From Candidatus Liptonbacteria bacterium (GTDB lineage Bacteria; Patescibacteriota; Minisyncoccia; UBA6257; 2-01-FULL-56-20), in assembly GCA_016212635.1 (NCBI GenBank), contig JACRFR010000018.1, forward strand, positions 14,061 through 78,060: a DNA stretch of 64,000 nucleotides. Reading direction: 5' to 3'. A program made the position numbers and the translations under genes. Positions within the stretch are counted from its first letter, which is position 1. Every line of letters starts with the position of its first letter. Below, piece by piece: positions 32,808-41,834 of this stretch. The notes beneath the pieces are model-generated. The model saw only the letters and a list, made by a program, of their open reading frames with translations. It ran no database searches and was not told the origin of the DNA.

Positions 32808-33488
32808 TTATTTTTGAAAAATCAACCGCGCGGCGCTTTGGGCGGATTCGAATAAACCGCGCGGATTTTGCGCGGCGAGGGAAATATCAACCGCGGTTCC
32901 GTCGGGAGTGTTGGGATCAATTTCCATTCGGAGTGATTCCGGGTGCTCCGCGTTTTGGACCAACTCGCCATTGACCCGCCAAGTCAAACCCAAATCACCC
33001 AACCTGGCGATCTTAAAGAAGAACGGCCGAGCCCACACCTCCGCCGCCGTAGTTCCGAAACGGTTGCTGGGATAAGGAGCGTCGATAACTATGTCCGGGG
33101 CGGCTACGGGCAGCCGCAGGGTTTGGATCGCATCCCCGTTTTTCAACCCCCCCACCCGCGCGCGCAACTTGAGATTACGACTGGCGTCCTCGGGCACCAA
33201 GAAAACAATCTTCTGCTTGCCGTTGCCGCCCTCCAAAAGACGATCGTTTAGGTACCAGTAGATCGGCAGTTTGGATAGATCCACCAGCTGGCCGGTAGTT
33301 TCAGTGACAAACACCGTGGCTTCCATGAACGACCCCGCCACGGGCAACACCTTGCCCGCGTAACCCGACGGCGCATAAGTATCCGCCCGCCAATCCACCC
33401 AAATCCAGTAATTTGTTTCTTGCGCGCCGGCAGTCAGTCCTATAGCTGCCGCGAGGGCCACGCCGAATATCAACAAAACTTTAGGCAT
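32808..33488 (-). CDS. exported Ig-like beta-rich protein, unknown
   Basis: 226 residues. Signal peptide: KVLLIFGVALAAAIGLTAGAQ with a probable cut after GAQ. The mature part is beta-rich and repeats an Ig-like pattern: PIYWYLNDRLLEGGNGKQKIVF and LTWRVNGELVQNAEHP (W-x-x-N-G/D-x-L-x-x-x-G/A), suggesting two or three tandem small sandwich domains. The start codon overlaps the end of the upstream gene by 8 bp, so it is in the same operon as the secretion genes. The role is unknown; a periplasmic or surface component is inferred. Confidence 0.65.
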   Translation of the reverse strand: MPKVLLIFGVALAAAIGLTAGAQETNYWIWVDWRADTYAPSGYAGKVLPVAGSFMEATVFVTETTGQLVDLSKLPIYWYLNDRLLEGGNGKQKIVFLVPEDASRNLKLRARVGGLKNGDAIQTLRLPVAAPDIVIDAPYPSNRFGTTAAEVWARPFFFKIARLGDLGLTWRVNGELVQNAEHPESLRMEIDPNTPDGTAVDISLAAQNPRGLFESAQSAARLIFQK

Positions 33489-34323
33489 AAGATTCTTGGA
33501 ATTTCTTGGATCTGCCGGCTGGCCGTCTCTGATTCCAAGCGCGTTCCGCCCGGAGGCGTTTCGCGGCTGCGGGGTCGCTCAAATCAACCACCGAGCCGTC
33601 GATCCGAACCCGACCCCCACCCAGAAGTTCCCAACCGACGTCTTCCGGCGCAACCCCCGTCTCCATACTTTCTTTAAGTGTATCAAGTGAGGTTCGAGAA
33701 AGGTAGTCGGCGGATAAGACACCTCGGTCGCTAATCATCGGCGCCACCCCTAAGCCTTCTGGTCTTTGAGAGGGTAAGTACTGTCCCGCCGCGAGCGCGG
33801 GTTGTTCTCCAAAGGCCGTGGTGGTAGTTGCGCCGGCTGCTTGGCCCGATCTAGCTTCGGCCATCGACTCCTGCACGGTTCCATAGAATTGGCGTCCTTC
33901 CCGGCTGACATTCTTGACCCGTTCCCAAGCAGCCCCATCCTTGCTCCGCGCGGCCGCCCCTAGGCTTCTCGCCGAGGCTTGAACTTTTGGGTCGAACCCA
34001 ACCTTGAGCGCGGTGGCGGCCAGAGCGGACTTAGGGTGACGATCCACGTAAATCGTGACCAAGAAGGCAGCTGTTCGAAGCGGCAAGACGTCGCCCACGA
34101 CCGGGATCAATTCTAAAAGATTGCCAATCAGCGCATAATTGCCCTTGACCCCTTTCGTACGCATATAAATTTGTTCCGACGGGAAGGCGATGGCGTCGGT
34201 GACGCCCAGGCCCACGCCCGGGATGTAGTCCAAAATATCCGCCAACAAAATCAAGGCGCCGACAAGCAAGGCCTCGGCGGAAGGTATCTTTGGACCCGAG
34301 CTGCTCCTTTGATCATCGCCCAT
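33481..34323 (-). CDS. membrane protein of the secretion locus, unknown
   Basis: 280 residues. A hydrophobic N-terminal third (SAEALLVGALILLADILDYI and NYALIGNLLELIPVVGDVLPLRTAAFLVTIYV) suggests two to three membrane segments; the remaining 170 residues are hydrophilic and Ala/Gly/Ser-rich, probably cytoplasmic and partly disordered, ending in a basic segment (AWNQRRPAGRSKKF). No family recognised. It starts 7 nt after the VirB4-like gene and overlaps the next by 8 bp, so it is firmly in the operon. Confidence 0.6.
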   Translation of the reverse strand: MGDDQRSSSGPKIPSAEALLVGALILLADILDYIPGVGLGVTDAIAFPSEQIYMRTKGVKGNYALIGNLLELIPVVGDVLPLRTAAFLVTIYVDRHPKSALAATALKVGFDPKVQASARSLGAAARSKDGAAWERVKNVSREGRQFYGTVQESMAEARSGQAAGATTTTAFGEQPALAAGQYLPSQRPEGLGVAPMISDRGVLSADYLSRTSLDTLKESMETGVAPEDVGWELLGGGRVRIDGSVVDLSDPAAAKRLRAERAWNQRRPAGRSKKFQESYA

Positions 34324-34330
34324 GGTTGTG

Positions 34331-36103
34331 TTACTTGCCCTCCCCGGCCTCTTCTAAGAGTTGTTTGGGGTCAGTGGTAATAATCTTACCTTCAAAGTAG
34401 GAAGGAATGATCTGGATTGCCACATGCCGCTGGCCGGCGATGAACAAACCAGTGCCCACCTCCGCGGTCAACAACAGATCTTTTTCCGCTTGGGTTAGAT
34501 TAAAGGCCTTACCTACCACATCAATGGTGGCCGGGGCTTGTTTCAGGAGTAATTGAACTGAAGAGTTGGTGATGACCGGCCGGCCATATGGGGAGCGCAG
34601 GAAATCCTCCACGTCCTGGGTGATGGTAGTGGTACCCAAGTAGTACTTGCGGCAGCGTTTGACCAGGCCGAACAAGAAGGCGGCACTGGTTTCATCTTTC
34701 ATCATCCACCAAGCCTCATCCACGATCAAGATCCGCCGCTTAAGATGGGCGCGGATCAGATTCCAAATAAAGTTTAAAATAAGATACATGGCGATCGGGC
34801 GCAGTCCGTCTTCCAGGTCCCGGATCGAAAAGACAATCAATCGATTCTTAAGATCAATGTTGCTGGCTTGATTCAGGAAGCCGGAGAAGCTGCCCTTGGT
34901 GAACTTATAAAGCCGCTCGGCCATGCCCCGGCCGCCCTCTAGGTTGCGCAACACCGTTTCCAGATCCTCCAATAGGGGCGGCTGGGCCTCCGAGAAGTCT
35001 TCCCCGATCACGATCTCGCGCGAGGCGTATGTTTCCGTGATGGCTCGGTCCAGAATGGCATCTTCCTCGGTAGAAACTTCGCCCAAGAGAAGCTTGATCA
35101 AACCGGCAATATTTACAATATGCGAACGCAAAACATCCGAGGCAGTCTCTCCGTCGGGGATAATAGGCAGATCGAAAGGGTTAATGTGCTCTTCGGAGGA
35201 TAGGGAAATGTTGAAGAAGCTCCCGCCGAACGCCTCGGCTAAGCGTTGGTACTCGTTCTCTGGGTCGATGACAATAACCTCCGTGCCCAACATTAAAGAA
35301 CGGATAATTTCCAACTTAGTGGCGTAGGATTTGCCGCTGCCCGCCTTAGCGAAGACCACCTGATTCGCGTTTTCCATGGAGAACCGGTCGAAGATGACCA
35401 AACTGTTATTGTGACGATTGATGCCGTACATCACCCCATCTTCGGAGGTTATATCTTCGGAAACAAAAGGAAAAAAGGACGACACCGGACCCGAATTCAT
35501 GGGGGTCATGACCAGGAGATGATCCTGCCGCAAAGGCAGAACCGACTGATAGCCTTGCAGTTGCTGGAACAGAGCGGGCTTGGCGAAGACCAATTTAGCT
35601 TCCAAGATCGAGGTCAGCCGACTTTCGATCCGAGTCAGTGCGTCCAAGTTATCCGCGTAAATAGTCAGGTACACCGCCACACTAAACAATCTTTCCTGGC
35701 CCTGCATCAGCCCGTCGCGCAGATTCTCAATGTCTTGCATCGCGGTCTCCAGCATGGGATCGCGGACCAACCCTTTTTCTTCCCGATCCGCGATTTGGGA
35801 CTGTACTTGGGTGACTTTCTTGCGCAAATTTTTCAAGGCGTTACCGGTGTCCAAGGGCTCGGTGTAGATCGCGATATCCATCAATTCCGGCAGGTTGATA
35901 ATCGGCTCGAACCAACCCGTGGACAGGAAGCGCGGGTAGGAAAAGAAGAAGAAGGACTTGGCGAGCTTATCCCCGATCTTGAGGTAGTTAGATTGCACCT
36001 CCAGGCCCGGTGGAGCGATAACCTTTTTAACTTGTTGGAAATTGTCGGGCATGTTAGGAGTGTGAGACGCGGCGCCGTCTAAGCTAGAATTCGATGGTGC
36101 CAT
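34331..36103 (-). CDS. VirB4/TraC-like conjugation ATPase
   Basis: 590 residues. The N-terminal part (about 30-215) is the VirB4 pre-ATPase region with a long helix. Walker A AKAGSGKSYATK at 252-263, EVIVIDPENEYQRL after it, and Walker B RRILIVDEAWWMM with TITQDVEDF complete the FtsK/HerA-type motor. VirB4 proteins energise assembly and substrate passage of type IV secretion systems at the inner membrane. Neighbours support this: a TraC-like N-terminal-domain protein upstream (36138), a PrgI/VirB3-like protein (37014) and a VirB6-like protein (39168). No VirD4 coupling ATPase, VirB11 or relaxase is nearby. Confidence 0.9.
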   Translation of the reverse strand: MAPSNSSLDGAASHTPNMPDNFQQVKKVIAPPGLEVQSNYLKIGDKLAKSFFFFSYPRFLSTGWFEPIINLPELMDIAIYTEPLDTGNALKNLRKKVTQVQSQIADREEKGLVRDPMLETAMQDIENLRDGLMQGQERLFSVAVYLTIYADNLDALTRIESRLTSILEAKLVFAKPALFQQLQGYQSVLPLRQDHLLVMTPMNSGPVSSFFPFVSEDITSEDGVMYGINRHNNSLVIFDRFSMENANQVVFAKAGSGKSYATKLEIIRSLMLGTEVIVIDPENEYQRLAEAFGGSFFNISLSSEEHINPFDLPIIPDGETASDVLRSHIVNIAGLIKLLLGEVSTEEDAILDRAITETYASREIVIGEDFSEAQPPLLEDLETVLRNLEGGRGMAERLYKFTKGSFSGFLNQASNIDLKNRLIVFSIRDLEDGLRPIAMYLILNFIWNLIRAHLKRRILIVDEAWWMMKDETSAAFLFGLVKRCRKYYLGTTTITQDVEDFLRSPYGRPVITNSSVQLLLKQAPATIDVVGKAFNLTQAEKDLLLTAEVGTGLFIAGQRHVAIQIIPSYFEGKIITTDPKQLLEEAGEGK

Positions 36104-36137
36104 GGCGAGTTATTAATCATTGATTATTAATCATTGA

Positions 36138-36821
36138 TCATTTCTGACCGGCCGCCTCCAAAGTTTCCACGCCCGGAACTCGTACCCCTTCCTTCTCGAT
36201 AGTTTCGGGGTTATAGAAGTTATAAAACAATTCCACCAATTGTTCGTTGCCTAGCAGTTTAACTTCCAGCCCGACCGCCCGCAGGCCTTCCATTACTTGT
36301 TCTACTCGCTGTCCCAGCTGGGTCAGGTTTTTTTGGAACTCGGCTTCGTCCGCCGCGCTAGTTTGGGCCGCGGCCGCGCTCGTATCTTTGGACTTGAGAA
36401 AAGGTAAAAATTTACCCGCACTCTCGCGGCTGGGCAGGGTTACGGTGTCGTAGGGAACAACCACCAAAAAAAGCTTCCGCATAATCGGGTTGTCGTGGAC
36501 AAAACCCCGGATGAACGACTGGTACTCCAGCATTTGGTTCTGCAGTAAACTGGATGGCTCGTCCACCCGGCGCTTCTCTAGTTTGGTCAGATACTTCTCG
36601 ATATTGATCTTGCGCGAATGGATCACGGTTTGAACGGTAAAATCCAATCCATTTAGAAATTCCTGGTAGCTCTGGGTAATTACGTTCTGTTCCACCTCGG
36701 ATTTCAGGGCGAAATTCATTCCCCCCACCAGCAAAATTTGCCGCAGGCCGCCGGACAAGATAATGGTGTTATCCCGGATCTCCTCGATCATTACTAGGTT
36801 TTGAGTGTTGGCTTCGGCCAT
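36138..36821 (-). CDS. TraC-like/VirB4 N-terminal-domain protein
   Basis: 227 residues, no transmembrane segment. It starts IEEIRDNTIILSGGLRQILLVGGMNFALKSE, a pattern seen in the N-terminal domain of TraC/VirB4 ATPases (a beta hairpin in front of a Q-x-x-x-F helical region: QSYQEFLNGLDFTVQTVIHSRKIN). Then FIRGFVHDNPIMRKLFLVVVPYD. It ends before any ATPase motif. So this looks like the VirB4 accessory domain on a separate polypeptide, encoded just upstream of the ATPase. An alanine-rich linker (about 144-155) separates the last helical part. A cytoplasmic face of the complex is likely; this is inference. Confidence 0.7.
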   Translation of the reverse strand: MAEANTQNLVMIEEIRDNTIILSGGLRQILLVGGMNFALKSEVEQNVITQSYQEFLNGLDFTVQTVIHSRKINIEKYLTKLEKRRVDEPSSLLQNQMLEYQSFIRGFVHDNPIMRKLFLVVVPYDTVTLPSRESAGKFLPFLKSKDTSAAAAQTSAADEAEFQKNLTQLGQRVEQVMEGLRAVGLEVKLLGNEQLVELFYNFYNPETIEKEGVRVPGVETLEAAGQK

Positions 36822-36889
36822 TGTTTTAAGTATACCTTGAATTACGAAATTCTGTACTTACACCCTTTGGGTTATTCACGTCCCCATCT

Positions 36890-36964
36890 GTCATTCCCGC
36901 GCAGGCGGGAATCCAGGCCCCAGGGCAAGTTGCATACTGGATCCCCGCATTCGCGAGGATGACA
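36890..36964. repeat. GTCATTCCCGC...GATGACAG dispersed repeat
   Basis: GTCATTCCCGCGCAGGCGGGAATCC plus a second hairpin ending in GAGGATGACAG; noncoding, between the TraC-like and PrgI genes. Same family as the cores of MITE copies 1 and 2, but without their terminal repeats. Confidence 0.65.
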
Positions 36965-37013
36965 GAAAGAAGGCGAATATGTAAGTCCTAAACATAAACA
37001 AAATAAAATAAGG

Positions 37014-37535
37014 CTAGCGATAATCGATTCGCCGGGCGGCGCGATGTTCCCCAGTGGGACGCTTAATGATCTGGAAACGCTCCCGAACCTCGGGGGTAGT
37101 ATCGGTGGGGGTTTGGGGTGACTCCGGGGGCGCGCTGGGCCGGCCGGTTTGGACCTCCTGCCATATGGTCTTGAGCGCCAAACCAGCCAAGACTCGCTCC
37201 AAATCAAATCCCGGCGTCACCGGCTTGGGCGGTTGCGAACCCTGGGGGAGCGCCTTTTCGGTGGATTGCCAGATATATCTTTGCGGCTCCCAAAAAAAAC
37301 TGAAGGCCGCGGCGATGATCTTGGGCAACGACTGGCCGTTGATGGTGATAAAACCCAAGCCCAAGCTTATTCCCACCACAGCTATCGAGCACAGCGCCCA
37401 GAGCCAAGTTTGAACCGTAAAGTAAAAAACAAAACTAACTACGCCGCTCCCGGCCAGGTATAAAAATTGGCGGATGGTGAAGGGTCCCGCTATCTTATCC
37501 TCAACCTCGATGAATTGGGGAACTTGGTATTGCAT
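37014..37535 (-). CDS. PrgI family (VirB3-like) membrane protein
   Basis: 173 residues. MQYQVPQFIEVEDKIAGPFTIRQFLYLAG is the PrgI signature (Q-V-P-Q-F-I-x-x-E-D-K-I-x-G-P-x-T-x-x-Q-x). Two transmembrane helices (about 29-46 and 48-66) are followed by the short FFWEPQRYIW segment and a proline-rich hydrophilic tail. PrgI proteins take the place of VirB3 in Gram-positive-type conjugation systems and in the secretion loci of candidate-phyla bacteria, next to VirB4, as here. Start ATG at 37535. Confidence 0.88.
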   Translation of the reverse strand: MQYQVPQFIEVEDKIAGPFTIRQFLYLAGSGVVSFVFYFTVQTWLWALCSIAVVGISLGLGFITINGQSLPKIIAAAFSFFWEPQRYIWQSTEKALPQGSQPPKPVTPGFDLERVLAGLALKTIWQEVQTGRPSAPPESPQTPTDTTPEVRERFQIIKRPTGEHRAARRIDYR

Positions 37536-37620
37536 AAAAACCTATATGTCCTATCTGACCTATCGGGCCCGTGAGTCTTGTATCGGTTCCAATTAACGTA
37601 CACCCGGAAGAGTTGCATCC

Positions 37621-37656
37621 GAGGTCGGGCCTTAGGGAGCCCCAAGGCCCGACCTC
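37621..37656. repeat. family A palindrome
   Basis: GAGGTCGGGCCTT (37621-37633) and AAGGCCCGACCTC (37644-37656), 13-bp perfect arms. The 30 bp before it resemble those before the copy at 6528. Confidence 0.8.
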
Positions 37657-37684
37657 AATGAATCCGCCAAGTCATCCGACCTGG

Positions 37685-37706
37685 CGTCCGGTCGAATAAC
37701 CGGACG
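37685..37706. repeat. CGTCCGGT/ACCGGACG hairpin
   Basis: 8-bp perfect stem (37685-37692 with 37699-37706) preceded by GTCATCCGAC. A nearly identical unit (GTCATCCGG..., CGTCCGGTC/GACCGGACG) lies at 63781-63847. Confidence 0.5.
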
Positions 37707-37776
37707 GGGCGTACCCTATTCGCATCGATTCGCGAGTGGTGATTAATTGGAGACAGTACAACATAACCCGCGCGAC

Positions 37777-39156
37777 CTAAACCTTCGGCGCGGGCGGCTC
37801 TTCGGAATAATTAACAACCTTGGGCGGGGGCGCGAGTTTCTTTTCTAAAGACGAGGGGGTCGGGGCAGGCTTTGACAACTTCTGCCACCAGCCGGACTTG
37901 TCGGGCGCCGCGGGAATAGTGGAAGGCAAGATGGAGCCGAACTTAACCGTCGGCTGGGACAGGTCTATGGTGGCCGGGGTAGGGGCGGACACAAACTCCT
38001 CTTTCTTGAAAGGCGCAGTGGCGGGCGTTGGCGCCGGAACCGAGGCGGCAGGCCTCTCCAGAGAACTCGCCGGGGGCGTTAAGCCCCGTGTTCGCATAGG
38101 GGTATTCTCTAACGGGGTAAATAACTCGCCCTTGTCTTTGCCGAGCGGTGGTAGGGGCGGCACTGGCGGCGCCCCGGGCTTCGTGGGCGCGGGCACACCG
38201 ATCTCGATACGAGCAGTGGAGGGCGGCGCCTTAGGTGTGCTAGCGGGGCCTCGAAGCAGGTCGGTTTCACCAGAAGGAGAAAGGCCGGGGGTAGTAGTGC
38301 TCGAGGTTTGCTTCGGCATCTGGACGGGGCGCATCTTTTCCTCCTGCCGGAGTACGATTGGTTGAGGTGTGATGGTTTCTGGTTTTTTTGGTTCGACTCG
38401 GCTTCCGCCGGAGGCGCCTGCCCGCCCGAAGCCGGGTGCAGGCGGGGATCCTCCTTCGGAGGACACCACGGGCGGTTTGATCGGATCCATCATGGGCGGT
38501 GCCGATATTGGTTGTTTGGGAACTATCGGGGTGGGAACGGCGGGGGGCAAGACTGCGCCTCGAGTAATATCAGGTCGTATCGGCGGGGGTAGAGGCGCGG
38601 GCACTCCGGGGAATTTCCCAGCCTGCAGATTTACGGCTGGTAAATCCCCCGGACTTCCCGATGTTTCCGGGCGATGCCGAGTCGTACCCATGGGCGTAAC
38701 CGGCGGCAGAGCCGCCGGCGCGGGTCGGGTTATTTCCTCAATCCGAGCGAGCGGGGTGGTGGCGGGAGCGGACAGGGTTACCACTGGCTGGGCGGGGGCT
38801 GTAGCGGGTGTTTCTACCGACGGGAGCTGGTATATTTTTTCCAGATCCGCCCGGTACTTGGAAAAAATCTCCCGGTCCAAATCGGTCGCCATCTTTGCCA
38901 CTTCTAGAGATCCCAGGGTTAATAAAACATCCAGCTGTTCGCTCAACTCGGCCGGCTTAAGGAATCCCAGCAAAACCAAACCGGACAACTGCTGAACCAG
39001 TAGTACGTCATTGCCGTCGGCCAAGCCCTGCCGCAAGCAAATTTGGGCAACAGCTTGCAAAAGTTCTGTCGAACTGGCGGCATCCTGGATCGATTTCGGC
39101 AGGGAGTCGAACCGTTCCGCAACTTGTTGAGGAGTAATTTGATCAATATCAGTCAT
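37777..39156 (-). CDS. proline-rich protein of the secretion locus
   Basis: 459 residues. The first ~115 residues are a well-ordered alpha-helical domain (TDIDQITPQQVAERFDSLPKS; QICLRQGLADGNDVLLVQQL; LDREIFSKYRADLEKIYQLP). The remainder is a very long disordered region dominated by P, A, T and G, with no signal or membrane segment. A palindromic repeat at 38094-38117 encodes TPLENTPMRTRGLTP within it. The gene starts 11 nt after the VirB6-like gene stop. Such N-terminal helical domains with disordered tails often act as cytoplasmic adaptors; no specific function is recognised. Confidence 0.6.
   Translation of the reverse strand: MTDIDQITPQQVAERFDSLPKSIQDAASSTELLQAVAQICLRQGLADGNDVLLVQQLSGLVLLGFLKPAELSEQLDVLLTLGSLEVAKMATDLDREIFSKYRADLEKIYQLPSVETPATAPAQPVVTLSAPATTPLARIEEITRPAPAALPPVTPMGTTRHRPETSGSPGDLPAVNLQAGKFPGVPAPLPPPIRPDITRGAVLPPAVPTPIVPKQPISAPPMMDPIKPPVVSSEGGSPPAPGFGRAGASGGSRVEPKKPETITPQPIVLRQEEKMRPVQMPKQTSSTTTPGLSPSGETDLLRGPASTPKAPPSTARIEIGVPAPTKPGAPPVPPLPPLGKDKGELFTPLENTPMRTRGLTPPASSLERPAASVPAPTPATAPFKKEEFVSAPTPATIDLSQPTVKFGSILPSTIPAAPDKSGWWQKLSKPAPTPSSLEKKLAPPPKVVNYSEEPPAPKV
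38094..38117. repeat. palindromic insertion in the Pro-rich gene
   Basis: CCCCG (38094-38098) and CGGGG (38113-38117) around TATTCTCTAA; resembles the palindromes in polA (11180) and the penicillin-binding protein gene (24749). Confidence 0.4.
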
Positions 39157-39167
39157 AGTGGTTTATT

Positions 39168-41834
39168 TTATGCGGTTGCGGCTAGCTCCTGTGGGCTTAG
39201 CGTGCCAGTAGTATAGAAGTTATCCTTCCGGCGCTCTTTCCACGCCGCGAACTCCGCCTGGTTTGGTCTAGGCGCCCGAGCCCGACCAAATTCACAGCTC
39301 CGGTTGGCACAGTAGACGGGTCGCTTGGGGCTGTAGGTTTCTTGGGGGCATTTCTGACAGCGCCAGATCTTCGGGGTGGTGGAATACTGTTGGTAACTTA
39401 ACGCTCCCGTGACCGCCGCCCCCACAATGCCCTTGGTCAAGCCCCAGGCGGTTCTGGCCGCGCCCTTGGCTAGAACACCGCCGGCCGCCGCCGCACCGGC
39501 AGCCACTCCCGCTACGCCGGCAGTCAAACGAGCGGCTCTTTGCTTGGATTTACTCTCACTATTGTACCATCCCTCTGTCCAGCCAGCTACCCGATCGCGG
39601 GCCGCCCGATGGGCTTCCACCGGATGAGAGCCAAGGTAGGCCACTCGACCGAGACCACTCCCGACCGCGACTGCTCGACCGCGACCACTTACCGCCGCCA
39701 GTTCTTCTCTGGTTTTGGCCAAACGAGCGGCCGCCAGCGCGTCCGCCGCGCGTTGCTCCTGGCGTTGTTTCACTTCCGCCTTTTCGCGAAGCAGCCGCGC
39801 TTCGGCCGCGGCGAGTGTCGCTTGGACACGCGCCACCTCTGCCTCGGCTCTCTGTAGGCGCCCCGCTTTCTGTTCCGCGCCGCCGAATCCAATACTCTTC
39901 TCTCCTCTTATCCGATCACGCTTCGCGGCCGCCGCCTCCAGAGCGCTTTTCGCCGCACGCGCGCCCTTCATGGCTTCTTGGATCTCGGGGCTAATTGCCG
40001 CTTCTTCGGGTTCGGCAACTGCCGGCGGTGTCCCGGCCGGAACCCCTTCCGCAAATCCGCGCTGGAATGGAGACGCTGATGTCTCCCCTCCCAGTCCCAC
40101 CGGGGCCGTGCCCATTACCTGGGGCTGGCTGGCGGGGGCGTGTGCGGCTGGCTGTAGCTGCGGCAGGGATTCGGCGGCGATCCGAACGGGCTGGGCCGGG
40201 GCAATGGGAATCACTTTGGGTCGGGCGGCCGCTCCCGCCGGAGAAGCAGAAGGCGGCGGTGGGGAAGATGGTTGGGCGGCGGCCGCGGCGGGAGGCGGTT
40301 GGTCCTCTGGTTTTGGTCCGGCGGCAGGCACGGCTTCCACCCGGGCCTTTTGAGCCGCCATCGCCGCCTCGGTTTTGGTCCCGCCGCGAGCAGCAGTTTG
40401 AACTGCGGTGACTGCGGGCAAAGTAGTTAACCGTTGTTTAACTCTGGCGGCTTGAGCCGTGGCCTTGCCCCAATACTCCTTACCCTTGTCCGCCACTCCT
40501 TTTTTGGCCCAACTCTGCACTCCGCGCCGCGCTCCTTGCACTGCCGCCACTGCACCCTGGGAGCCGTAAACACCCACTTTTTGGGCCGCGAATATCCCGG
40601 CGGCTATGATTGCCAGCGAAACTATCATTTGGAGGAAAAAGGAAGCGGTTGTAGCCAGCGCGCCCAGTGCTCCGGCCAACCCCGCCGCCGCCCCGGCCGG
40701 AGCCCAAATATTAGTGGTCGCGAGAGCCTCGATGACCTTAATGCCGAGCCAAAGGAAGAAGACGCACAGCGGCGCGAAGAAAGAGTACTTTAAGAACTTA
40801 CTCCACCACTCCCCCCACTGGCTCCGGAACATGGGCAAAATGAAGCCGATCATGGCCAGCGGGAACAAGACCAGCAAGATGCCCAGGGCAACGTAACGGA
40901 TTAAGAACAAGCAGTTGATCGTGGCCAAAATGACGATAATAAGCAGGGAGCCAAGTATCGAGAAAACCAGCGATCCGGTGGATTGCAAGAGGCCAGCCAC
41001 GGCGGATCCCCCTCCAGAATCGTTTAACTCTGCGCCAACTGCGGTCGCGTTAGTAGTTCCCATCTGCTCGTCCGACAGGCTGGTAAGGTTCGCTTTCTGC
41101 GGCTGGAAAGATCCCGAGAGAGCCATCGCGAAGTTGTGAAAACTATTGCCCCCGGCCGGACTGATCTGATTTATAAAGTAAGACGCCAGAGTATCGTTGA
41201 ACTTGATGATCTGTCCGGTCAAGGGCAGGCCGAAATTAACCAAGAGTATCGCCGCGAGAAACTTGGGCAGGAGCGCCTTGGCGCCATAGGGCGTGTACCG
41301 GACAATGGTCGCGATCGCGATCATCACTAAAGCGATCAAAGAGAAGACATTGAACAGGGCGGAGGACATCTTGTAACCAAGCTGGACCACTGGTCCGTTA
41401 ACTATGTCCGTGTTAAGTTCCAGAACAATGCCCAAAAGCCACGCCTGGAGGGAGACGATTATCCCGGCAATGAAACTAATGAAGTAGGCGGCCAAAAAGA
41501 AGATCTTGCCGATCACCCCGAAGGCCAGGTTGAACATATTGCCGAAAGTTTTATCCCAAGCCCAAGAAAAAATATTATTGGCAGTTTTGGCATTCTTTTC
41601 CACAATTGCTTTTTCGCAGTTTGCCCGCTGTTCCGGCGTGGTGGTGGCGCCCTGCGCCGGTATGCAACGTAAACTGGCGAAGGTCTCTACGCTCCCGTAG
41701 GCCAGGGCGATATTACCGCCGAAGTTCTTTTGCGCCGCCCCGAAAGGAACGGGCGACAAAACCACCCACAGCCCTACGGTTGTCGCGACAGCTATCAAAA
41801 CTGATCGGGGAATATCTAATCGCTTCATATTCAT
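39168..41834 (-). CDS. VirB6/TrbL-like polytopic membrane protein with C-terminal zinc ribbon
   Basis: 888 residues. Signal-like helix at 12-32, then about seven to eight hydrophobic segments between 105 and 425 (for example IGKIFFLAAYFISFIAGIIV and LLIIVILATINCLFLIRYVALGILL), the layout of VirB6/TrbL channel proteins. RYVALGILLVLFPLAMIGFILPMF is a strongly conserved type of helix pair in such systems. After 430 it becomes a long Ala/Pro-rich and coiled-coil-prone cytoplasmic region. The C-terminus carries a four-cysteine zinc ribbon, CQKC...YCANRSCEFG. The start codon overlaps the preceding gene's stop (TAATG). A short minus-strand-only reading; plus-strand frames here are compositional artefacts. 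Confidence 0.78.
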   Translation of the reverse strand: MNMKRLDIPRSVLIAVATTVGLWVVLSPVPFGAAQKNFGGNIALAYGSVETFASLRCIPAQGATTTPEQRANCEKAIVEKNAKTANNIFSWAWDKTFGNMFNLAFGVIGKIFFLAAYFISFIAGIIVSLQAWLLGIVLELNTDIVNGPVVQLGYKMSSALFNVFSLIALVMIAIATIVRYTPYGAKALLPKFLAAILLVNFGLPLTGQIIKFNDTLASYFINQISPAGGNSFHNFAMALSGSFQPQKANLTSLSDEQMGTTNATAVGAELNDSGGGSAVAGLLQSTGSLVFSILGSLLIIVILATINCLFLIRYVALGILLVLFPLAMIGFILPMFRSQWGEWWSKFLKYSFFAPLCVFFLWLGIKVIEALATTNIWAPAGAAAGLAGALGALATTASFFLQMIVSLAIIAAGIFAAQKVGVYGSQGAVAAVQGARRGVQSWAKKGVADKGKEYWGKATAQAARVKQRLTTLPAVTAVQTAARGGTKTEAAMAAQKARVEAVPAAGPKPEDQPPPAAAAAQPSSPPPPSASPAGAAARPKVIPIAPAQPVRIAAESLPQLQPAAHAPASQPQVMGTAPVGLGGETSASPFQRGFAEGVPAGTPPAVAEPEEAAISPEIQEAMKGARAAKSALEAAAAKRDRIRGEKSIGFGGAEQKAGRLQRAEAEVARVQATLAAAEARLLREKAEVKQRQEQRAADALAAARLAKTREELAAVSGRGRAVAVGSGLGRVAYLGSHPVEAHRAARDRVAGWTEGWYNSESKSKQRAARLTAGVAGVAAGAAAAGGVLAKGAARTAWGLTKGIVGAAVTGALSYQQYSTTPKIWRCQKCPQETYSPKRPVYCANRSCEFGRARAPRPNQAEFAAWKERRKDNFYTTGTLSPQELAATA

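Noticed and set aside
38369..40411. Long plus-strand frames opposite the Pro-rich and VirB6-like genes
   Set aside because: They are rich in Ala, Gly and Pro only because the real minus-strand genes encode Ala/Pro-rich tails of high GC; no start signals or domains.
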